The notes beneath the pieces are model-generated. The model searched no databases. It was not told the DNA's origin and worked only from the letters and a program-made list of their open reading frames with translations. Of a stretch of DNA of 64,000 nucleotides, positions 58,301 through 64,000 are shown in pieces. The stretch lies in the NCBI GenBank assembly GCA_018417955.1, contig JACTVC010000002.1:3534001-3598000 (forward strand). Direction: 5' to 3'. The stretch comes from Laccaria trichodermophora (Eukaryota; Basidiomycota; Agaricomycetes; Agaricales; Hydnangiaceae). Made by a program: the position numbers and the translations under genes. The first letter of the stretch is position 1; the number at the start of each line of letters is the position of its first letter.

Positions 58301-61300
58301 TTTCAATGTCTTCCTCTGCCAGCTCTAGCTGAGTGAATCCGGAAAGCGCATCAAGCGATGACAAAACTTGAGCGCCTGATAACGAAGCCAGGATGTCCGA
58401 TTGCCGAGGTATTGGGAATTCGTCTGGGATAGTAGCTGCATTTAACTTTCGGTAATCGACACAAAATCTCGGTTTGCCATTCCGGTACGCAATGACTACG
58501 GGAGCGCTCCACGGGCTCTTAGATGGTTCAATGACGCCCTGTTCAAACCAGGTATTTATCTGCTCGTCGATTATCTCACGTTTCTGAGGAGATGCGTGAT
58601 ACATAGGCACCGAAATCGGGACCTGGCCATCCACTGTTCGAATGTGGACTTTCGCCGGCAGGTTCCCTAGACGACCGTCGAATCCGAACGCTTTAATTCG
58701 CCGCCTCAGCATTGCCCAAGCTTCTTCTTTCAGATGCTCCGGTAAACTGCCTACATCAATCAGTTCTTCCAGTTGTTCAGACGAATAAACAGTCGGGTCA
58801 GGCATAGCCGCGGTTTTAGGTCCGTATTGTTCCTGTTCTTCTTCCGCGTCTTTACTCGTTGACTCCCCTTGATCTGACTGGAGAGCGATGACTGTTCTGA
58901 TTACTTCGGCTGCGCTGCGGAATTTCTCTAGTTCTTCCGACGACTTAGGGGAATCGAAAAATTCCGCCGGATCCACTATGGAGCCAATGATCTCCCCCTT
59001 TCGGATATACCGAGGATGGTCTGTAGGGTTCGCTACTGGTACCCAAGGATTAGCCGCCGAAATCAACACGTTAGGAACAGCGAAAAAAGTGTCATTGGCG
59101 TTAGCCAACAGATTCTTCTGTACTAGCCATTCTCGATCTTCGTGGAGCTGTCCTTCTACTCGAATTGGTTTACTTTCATGGGGCTTCAATCGTACATCTT
59201 CCGCCGCTCGTATAACCTTTTCCTCCACGCCAAATTTGACTTTCTGACGGTGTCGTTTCGCCTTATTCCTCCTATGAAACTGACGTCGAACGTATTGACC
59301 GACCATGTACGCACTCTGTCGCATGCGAGTGAAGTCCTTGGTCCTTTCTACAGGAACAGCTCGAATCCTGTGCTCATGACGCCCAAAAGATAGGTGAGTG
59401 CCTTCCTCCACGTTCCGAGTGACGCTTAATTCGTAGGATTGCTGATAATCCTCGCCCAACAGTATTGGAACCGTCATTCCGGGGACCACGTACGCTTCCG
59501 CTTCCGTCTCCAAGACGTCTCCGTCCACTGTCGTCATAAAGATTGGAATACGAACAAACCCTTTAAGTTGAGCATCCTTGTCGGTGAGTTGCCATAATCG
59601 CATTCTCATACCCTGCTTAATAGTGGGTTTTGAAACCAGCTGTTCGTAAAATTCGTAGGATATCAGAGTAATATCTGCACAAGAGTCCAATCGCAAGTCC
59701 GTTTCGACGTTATTCAGCCCTCCCACAAAACCTTTAGTGGATAGGACCGACACCCCTATCGCCGACATCCCTTCTGGACGCGATCTCGCTTTAGGTATTC
59801 TGAATGGTTTTTCCCTCATAGGTGGAGCTGAAGGGGGATCTTTCACCTCCCTTGGAGGATCCTTTACCTCTCTTGGAGGATCCTTCACTTCTCTTGGCGG
59901 GTCTTTATCGGATTCTGATTTTTGCGAGGATGGGACCTGCTCTGTATGTGTCGAGAAGGCTTCTTTCTGCAAAGAGTCGTCGTCCTCATCACCAACTTGG
60001 TAAAGAAGGTGCGAGTTAGATTTCTCTTTCTGTCTATATTCTGACCAGAAAACATCCTCCTCCTCTTCCATAAAGACCGTTTGCCTCCTCCGGGGCACAT
60101 TTTCATCGGACTTACGTTCGCTATGAAAGGAGTTGATCCTTTCCTGAGGAACCGCCTTATGAAAATCCGAAGACTCGGACGATTGCTTGGTCTCCGAAGC
60201 TAACCGTTCGGTGACCAGAATCGAGTACACGCTCGTATAATAGCCCTCCAGTTCTTCTTCTTCATTCGTCTCGATTCGGTAAGCAGTTTTCTGTTGCTTC
60301 GCTTCGTAGAAGGCCCAATCCGGGCACTCTTTATCCCAGTGATTAGCGCTTCCGCATACTTTACAAGGGGATGGGGGTAAACGTCCCATTTTAGTGGTTA
60401 CGTGGTCGTTTTTGCTGTATGGATATCCCCCTTTCGGTGGTGGGCGCTGCCTTTTCTTTAAAACCGCAAAAGCCTCTTTCATGATTTCTGGGTCCGAAGT
60501 TATCTCCTGTAAGCACCCCTCTCTGCTAAGTTGGCTCAGAAATGCTTCGTGAATGACTTCTTCTCCAGCTTCATTTGTGGAGGTAACCATCTTAGCTGAA
60601 CGATCAAAAGGGCGGTTCCTGTCGACAGAAATACCCAGTTTGCGCAAAGTGTGTAGCAAATTATCCGAAGTGAGCACGTTTGTCGATTCATACTTTGCGG
60701 CATGTACTAATGCTAGTTCGTGATCTGTAGCTCTCGAATATAATGAGGACGTCGAACGGACCGTTTCCAAGTTCAGGATGGGTCCCCATGATATTGGGGC
60801 CTTTTGCATGACTAAATAAACTTCGGTCGGCCCCCCATCGTCTGATGCTACAAGCATCCGAGTGTACATAATACGACGAACGATGTAAGCTGGAGGAGAT
60901 TCCCTTTCGAAACCTTCTTGACGGAAAGATTGGCCCTCGTATTTTCGGTTCATAGAGATTTGCCATGTCCGTCCCAAATAATTGTCTTTGATGCCTTTGA
61001 GGTAGTGCAGGTAGTGTGTTCTCATCTTAGATTGCTCCGAGAATGGTAGTGTCGTGAACCACATCCATATTCTAGAGTTTTCCTTTAAACTTTTCCACAA
61101 CCAATATCCGAGCGCTACTGGAATGTCCCCCTCTAAAGCTGCTAGCTGCTGGATCTTCCAAAAGTACTCAATAGCTGTATCCTTGTTTCCATCCCATACA
61201 GGTAGTTGATCCTGTTTCAACTCATTCCTGATTGTAGCTACTAAGTTTCCGTAAGGGATGTTCCCTTGTGGTTGGGTAGATCCGTTCGCGCTTGGGTCAT

Positions 61301-63359
61301 GGCCACCTCCTCCTCCTCCTCCTGGATTTCCTCCGCCGCCTCCTCCGCCACGAGCGTGGGGAGTCGGGTCGTTAGAACCTTGGTTTCCAGGATTGTTCCT
61401 TGGGGGTTGTCCATTGTCGTCGCTATCGTCGTCTGATCCATCTGGGTCTCCTCCAGGATGATCGTTGCGACGTCTGCCTCTTCGATTATCTGTCGACCTC
61501 GAGTGGTCTCTGGTAGAACTCCTGCGAGATCTTCCTTCGTTACTACGTTGTACGGGGTTTCTGGCAGAATCTGCGTTTTGTCGACCAGGAATGGACGTGG
61601 AGGCTGAAGGAGCTAGGTTGTCGCGCGTCTCGCGTACGTCGTTATTCATATGAGGGGGCAAGGGTCGTCCTTCGAAAGGGTTAGATTCTCGAGGTCTGAT
61701 GGGTGCGTCGACCCTTGATGATTGTTGTCTTTCCTTCGAAGTAGAAACATTTTCGAAAGCGGGTGTGTGTGGTAAACCCAAACCGACCAACACATTTTGT
61801 TGCGACATGACCTTTGGAGGAGGTAGAGGTACTCCTCCTGGTCTGACGAAAAACTGTGAGCTTGATTTAAATGGCGTACCATACCCTACGTTCAAAATTC
61901 GAGGAGACGTGGGGGGACTAGGACTAGCGAACTCGTCGGTTAGTCGTCGTTTTCCTTTCCTATCCCTAGGATCCTCTTTTGGTTCTTGCCCGTCTGTCGG
62001 GTATTCATTGATAGTCGGCAATTTACTCTGAGAGTTCTGTTGTGAAACATTCGGTAATGAAAGTATCTCGGCCCAGGGAGCTCCGTCTCTTAACTTTTGT
62101 GGGGATTTCACTTGGTCTTGGTGATGTGGTACGTTATCGTAGAAATATCTTAGTCGAAGATCTAATCTGTCAAGATCTTCCATAGCATCGTAAATGCCAA
62201 CGTCCGTTGAAATGGGAGAAGTGGGCATAGACACATTCTCTCCTGGTAGAGGACTACGATATTGCAATTCGTATTTCGTCAAATTCTCTTGCGCGAAATG
62301 TAATCGCCTAGCGAGCCCCAACCAAGCGGCGTGGATTTGACCAACATCCGAAGATTCTCGTAATATGGGTAGAAAAGTATCCTTTGGGTCTACTTTGTAG
62401 TAAGACGTTCGCTCAGGAATCAAAGCGGATGTTCTTTCTAAAAAGATCTGCAGTTCGCTCACAACTTGTTCTACTTGCGCTAATAGCGTCGGTTTCAAAG
62501 CGTAACTCCTTTGAGGTCCTCTTAGTTCTACCGTATCGTTTTGAAGCAAATAGTTCTTTGAGGCAAGGTTGATGGCCCGTTGGTAAGTTGAAACGTCGTC
62601 GTCACTTGAGGCTTTGTACTGAGCTATAAGCCTAGCCATAGGCGATCCTTCGTACCCTCTCTCAGCTTCGAGACGAAAGGTTTGTGACGAAGATTCTACG
62701 GTAGAACTCATATTGGTATGGTCTGGATCTATGGTTACGGCAGGAGGATTGTCGAATTGTTGAGATATAGAAGTTAGGGGTAGTATTTCCCCGGTAACGC
62801 TAATATTCGTAGTCGGTGAAATAGGAGCCGGAGTTTTGAATTCGAAAGCTCGGAAAGAATTAGGGGTATGATGAAACTCTGAAGAAGGGAGTCGTGGTTG
62901 AAAACTCGAAGAAGGGGATGATGTATCCGTAGCGGATCGTGGAAGGAAAGGGTGGTGTTTGAATCCAACCGCTCGTCCTCGACCAATTTTCGAAGATTTC
63001 CCTCTATACGATAAGTCGCCCCGTAATACGCTGAAGTCGTTGAAAGTTTTATGAGTCGCTTCTGGTCCTCTGTTGGTGAGAGAAGATCGGGGTGTAGCGG
63101 GAACTGATAGACCTCTCGCTTTTGAAGCAGCGGGGTTTCTTGCTCGAGAGCTGTAAGGAGTCCTAGCTGGTTTGGAAGGGGAGGAAGATCGTGAGCGATC
63201 GGAAAGTGTAGGTTGACTTAACGATGAAGGAGGAGCACCCCTAATAGGTCTCCGATGCCTAGATCCTTCCGATAGACCTTCTTTCGCTACTGCTCTAAGC
63301 TCCTCTTCTGCAGATATGTCTAAGCCGGCCAGGCTGTCGTTGGTTCCCACAGTGTCCAC
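55353..63359 (-). CDS. Retrotransposon Gag-Pol polyprotein with chromodomain
   Basis: One frame of 2,668 codons encodes Gag and Pol without a frameshift. Gag has a Ser/Arg-rich head, a Gly run near residues 660-690, and a CCHC knuckle (CKVCGSANHWDKEC) near residue 1000. The protease site reads LRLDSCADITLIS, with DSC instead of DSG/DTG. Reverse transcriptase has FCVDYRKLNAATIPDEFPIP, LPFGLRNGPSIFQR and YIDD near residue 1730. RNase H starts RLYTDASDEALG. Integrase has the HHCC zinc finger (SCDVCQKTK) and D-D-E residues in SMDFIV, TDRDPRW and GQTEVVN. The C-terminus is a chromodomain (YEVERI, LEYLVRWVGYSPLYDTWEP). The frame opens at GTG 63359, next to the LTR; the first ATG is at 62711, residue 217. 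Confidence 0.96.
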   Translation of the reverse strand: MDTVGTNDSLAGLDISAEEELRAVAKEGLSEGSRHRRPIRGAPPSSLSQPTLSDRSRSSSPSKPARTPYSSRARNPAASKARGLSVPATPRSSLTNRGPEATHKTFNDFSVLRGDLSYRGKSSKIGRGRAVGFKHHPFLPRSATDTSSPSSSFQPRLPSSEFHHTPNSFRAFEFKTPAPISPTTNISVTGEILPLTSISQQFDNPPAVTIDPDHTNMSSTVESSSQTFRLEAERGYEGSPMARLIAQYKASSDDDVSTYQRAINLASKNYLLQNDTVELRGPQRSYALKPTLLAQVEQVVSELQIFLERTSALIPERTSYYKVDPKDTFLPILRESSDVGQIHAAWLGLARRLHFAQENLTKYELQYRSPLPGENVSMPTSPISTDVGIYDAMEDLDRLDLRLRYFYDNVPHHQDQVKSPQKLRDGAPWAEILSLPNVSQQNSQSKLPTINEYPTDGQEPKEDPRDRKGKRRLTDEFASPSPPTSPRILNVGYGTPFKSSSQFFVRPGGVPLPPPKVMSQQNVLVGLGLPHTPAFENVSTSKERQQSSRVDAPIRPRESNPFEGRPLPPHMNNDVRETRDNLAPSASTSIPGRQNADSARNPVQRSNEGRSRRSSTRDHSRSTDNRRGRRRNDHPGGDPDGSDDDSDDNGQPPRNNPGNQGSNDPTPHARGGGGGGGNPGGGGGGGHDPSANGSTQPQGNIPYGNLVATIRNELKQDQLPVWDGNKDTAIEYFWKIQQLAALEGDIPVALGYWLWKSLKENSRIWMWFTTLPFSEQSKMRTHYLHYLKGIKDNYLGRTWQISMNRKYEGQSFRQEGFERESPPAYIVRRIMYTRMLVASDDGGPTEVYLVMQKAPISWGPILNLETVRSTSSLYSRATDHELALVHAAKYESTNVLTSDNLLHTLRKLGISVDRNRPFDRSAKMVTSTNEAGEEVIHEAFLSQLSREGCLQEITSDPEIMKEAFAVLKKRQRPPPKGGYPYSKNDHVTTKMGRLPPSPCKVCGSANHWDKECPDWAFYEAKQQKTAYRIETNEEEELEGYYTSVYSILVTERLASETKQSSESSDFHKAVPQERINSFHSERKSDENVPRRRQTVFMEEEEDVFWSEYRQKEKSNSHLLYQVGDEDDDSLQKEAFSTHTEQVPSSQKSESDKDPPREVKDPPREVKDPPREVKDPPSAPPMREKPFRIPKARSRPEGMSAIGVSVLSTKGFVGGLNNVETDLRLDSCADITLISYEFYEQLVSKPTIKQGMRMRLWQLTDKDAQLKGFVRIPIFMTTVDGDVLETEAEAYVVPGMTVPILLGEDYQQSYELSVTRNVEEGTHLSFGRHEHRIRAVPVERTKDFTRMRQSAYMVGQYVRRQFHRRNKAKRHRQKVKFGVEEKVIRAAEDVRLKPHESKPIRVEGQLHEDREWLVQKNLLANANDTFFAVPNVLISAANPWVPVANPTDHPRYIRKGEIIGSIVDPAEFFDSPKSSEELEKFRSAAEVIRTVIALQSDQGESTSKDAEEEQEQYGPKTAAMPDPTVYSSEQLEELIDVGSLPEHLKEEAWAMLRRRIKAFGFDGRLGNLPAKVHIRTVDGQVPISVPMYHASPQKREIIDEQINTWFEQGVIEPSKSPWSAPVVIAYRNGKPRFCVDYRKLNAATIPDEFPIPRQSDILASLSGAQVLSSLDALSGFTQLELAEEDIEKTAFRTHRGLFQFKRLPFGLRNGPSIFQRVMQSILAPYLWIFCLVYIDDIVIYSKSYEEHLSHLDQVLAAIEKAGITLSPKKCHLFYGSILLLGHKVSRLGLSTHAEKVKAIMELERPKKLSQLQAFLGMVVYFSAFIPYYASICAPLFQLLRKGGKWHWGVEQEHAFQSAKSALESSPVLGHPIEGSPYRLYTDASDEALGCSLQQVQPIRVRDLQGTRTYARLKKAFENGQPPPRLVSGLSTTCKDHDFNDVWAAEFEETIVHVERVIAYWSRLFKSAETRYSTTEREALAAKEGLVKFQPFIEGENILLITDHSALQWARTYENANRRLAAWGAVFSAYAPKLEIIHRAGRVHSNVDPLSRLPRAPPAHVSPLETKEPSIRAKETLDERQEVAPAAKMAAFTFAAWSIEDCLDEPKEVLINMRSRNKDSPETEEILTSSSLQNEDNGVESDELHTLDTTAEYWGAVNPPPTINLAMSENAKQQWRQSYLEDPMFRNIAKDDDSRYDRLGSGRRFFVDQDGMIFFNNEDYQPRLCVPLEQRNFILKEAHENPLESAHAGPERLWHSLSSRFYWKRMKLDIVKFCKSCDVCQKTKSSNFTKFGMLIPNPIPSRPYQSISMDFIVNLPWSEGFNAIYVVVDRLTKHASFIPTTTGLDAEGFALLFVKVIACRFGLPESIITDRDPRWSSDFWMEVAKALRTKMSLSSSHHPQHDGQTEVVNKLLTTMLRAFIEGKRDQWSVWLHLLEFAYNSAVHSSTGTTPFHLLLGFHPRTPLDFIGTKRSEEMGSRSLNPEAATFLENFAMHRDSARSAIAKAQGQQAKSFNKNRKPIPHLVKGDRVLVNPHALEWIESKGEGKKLAQRWIGPFEVIQRINPNVYRLRMSNLYPGLPIFNYQHLKKYEDSPPEYGDRHTLPETRTTKPAQEEYEVERIIAERHTKKGLEYLVRWVGYSPLYDTWEPRRALTNAPEVVSKWKKTRDKSQA
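59837..59899 (-). repeat. Three tandem 21-bp repeats in pol
   Basis: Three 21-bp units follow each other in frame and encode K-D-P-P-R-E-V three times, with a degenerate fourth unit. They lie in the linker between the zinc knuckle and the protease. Copy number is likely to vary between element copies. Confidence 0.9.
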
Positions 63360-63362
63360 CTT

Positions 63363-63924
63363 TGTAGGAACCTGTTAGAGGATTAACGTCTGTTCGCGGT
63401 ATCCGAGTAACAACGACGAGTGAGTCTGGCGAGCTTTCGGTGTGAAGGAGTTACTACACTGGTGTATAGACCTCTGATGAAGGTCAGATCTGAGTTAAGA
63501 GTCGAACCGATACGCGAGTAGCTACTGATGCTCTGGATAGCCACGAGCGTAGACGTACTCTCCCTTCTCGGAAAGCCGCAGAAAGGTGTAAACGGTGATT
63601 GGAGGATGGAGAGAAAAGGGAACCAAAGAGTTAGTTCCTGAGAGTCACGAGCTCTCAACGGTGAATCACTATGCTACTGACCTCGTTAATATATCCCTGT
63701 CACGCGTGTAGTCGAGTCGTGAAGACGATGCTCGAGTGCTGCAAGACGTTGCAAGAATATGTATAAGAAGATGATGATACTACAGGCGTGACTGCAAAAA
63801 TTGTAGGTAAGCGTGACTACTGTGACCATGTGACAATTGAAGCAAAAGGCCTTCGCCTACGTTAAGTTGGGAATATAATAGTAAAGATGGATGGAGGGAT
63901 CGTCCCGTAGTCCTACCCGTTACA
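63363..63924 (-). repeat. 5' LTR (right copy)
   Basis: This 562-bp LTR is identical to the left copy and holds the element's promoter. In minus sense a TATATTAA-like sequence lies near 63690. No ATG-started frame of note lies inside it. Confidence 0.97.
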
Positions 63925-63929
63925 ATAAG
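63925..63929. repeat. Target-site duplication ATAAG, right copy
   Basis: The matching copy of the 5-bp duplication at 52035-52039. The original insertion site was therefore GGCTG-ATAAG-CAAGG. The final 71 bp of the window after it show nothing identifiable. Confidence 0.95.
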
Positions 63930-64000
63930 CAAGGCACACTTCTAGTATGTTGATTTTTTCCCTATAACCATTGTATCTGCCTCCATTCTTTCATTGCGTT

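Larger units (their letters stand above)
52040..63924 (-). mobile_element. Complete Ty3/gypsy LTR retrotransposon (chromovirus)
   Basis: An 11,885-bp element transcribed on the minus strand. Identical 562-bp LTRs begin TG and end CA and bound the internal part, and a perfect 5-bp ATAAG duplication flanks it. The internal region holds a single gag-pol frame in the order CCHC zinc knuckle, protease, reverse transcriptase, RNase H, integrase, chromodomain, then an additional long ORF before the 3' LTR. The purine-rich GGGAATAGGGGGG at 52602-52617 (minus sense) is the polypurine tract. The integrase chromodomain places it among chromoviruses. LTR identity means it inserted recently and may still be active. 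Confidence 0.97.

Noticed and set aside
61290..61350. Long Pro/Gly-coding repeat on both strands suggesting a separate gene
   Set aside because: It is the poly-Gly run of Gag read on the opposite strand.
63383..63658. A 91-codon open frame in each LTR, possibly spliced onto gag-pol through a CTCTAACAG acceptor at the LTR border
   Set aside because: A phase-compatible junction can be drawn, but the frame has no ATG (it opens at TTG), the donor GTAACT is weak, and no protein family fits. Probably chance openness.

Overview
The window is nuclear DNA from a mushroom-forming basidiomycete (Agaricomycetes). The evidence is dense genes split by many 45-60 nt GT-AG introns, and proteins typical of that group: an HSPA12-like Hsp70, a caspase-domain protein with a long C-terminal extension, several AIG1-like GTPases, and a fusion of a 5-hmdU-DNA-kinase-type helical domain to a chromodomain. 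Ends and introns were placed by reading splice signals by eye, so gene limits are firmer than internal exon borders.

Layout. 1-31.2 kb is mostly housekeeping: an unidentified nuclear-looking protein (partial), a UBE2G1-type E2, RNA polymerase III subunit RPC2, a UBE2G2/UBC7-type E2, D-arabinono-1,4-lactone oxidase, an Hsp70-like ATPase, a probable CBP6/UQCC2-like complex III assembly factor, NOC2, a METTL14-type protein, the HMUDK-like/chromodomain fusion, NUP192 and SFT2.

31.3-48.2 kb is the most unusual part. Four AIG1-like GTPase genes (one minus strand, three plus strand) surround one caspase-domain gene, with cytosolic arginyl-tRNA synthetase in between. Each GTPase places its P-loop in a 34-nt microexon. 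The caspase protein ends in a coiled coil that aligns with the coiled coils of the GTPases. The last GTPase ends in a tandemly duplicated domain with an internal three-fold motif. This looks like a GTPase-caspase module, possibly for cell death, incompatibility or defence; that role is inferred.

48.6-51.4 kb is cullin-1. From 52.0 to 63.9 kb lies a complete Ty3/gypsy chromovirus on the minus strand, with identical 562-bp LTRs, a perfect 5-bp target duplication, one gag-pol frame ending in a chromodomain, and an extra 858-905 codon ORF where env would sit.

The ubiquitin system is well represented (two UBE2G-family E2s and CUL1), but nothing here shows these genes are co-regulated.
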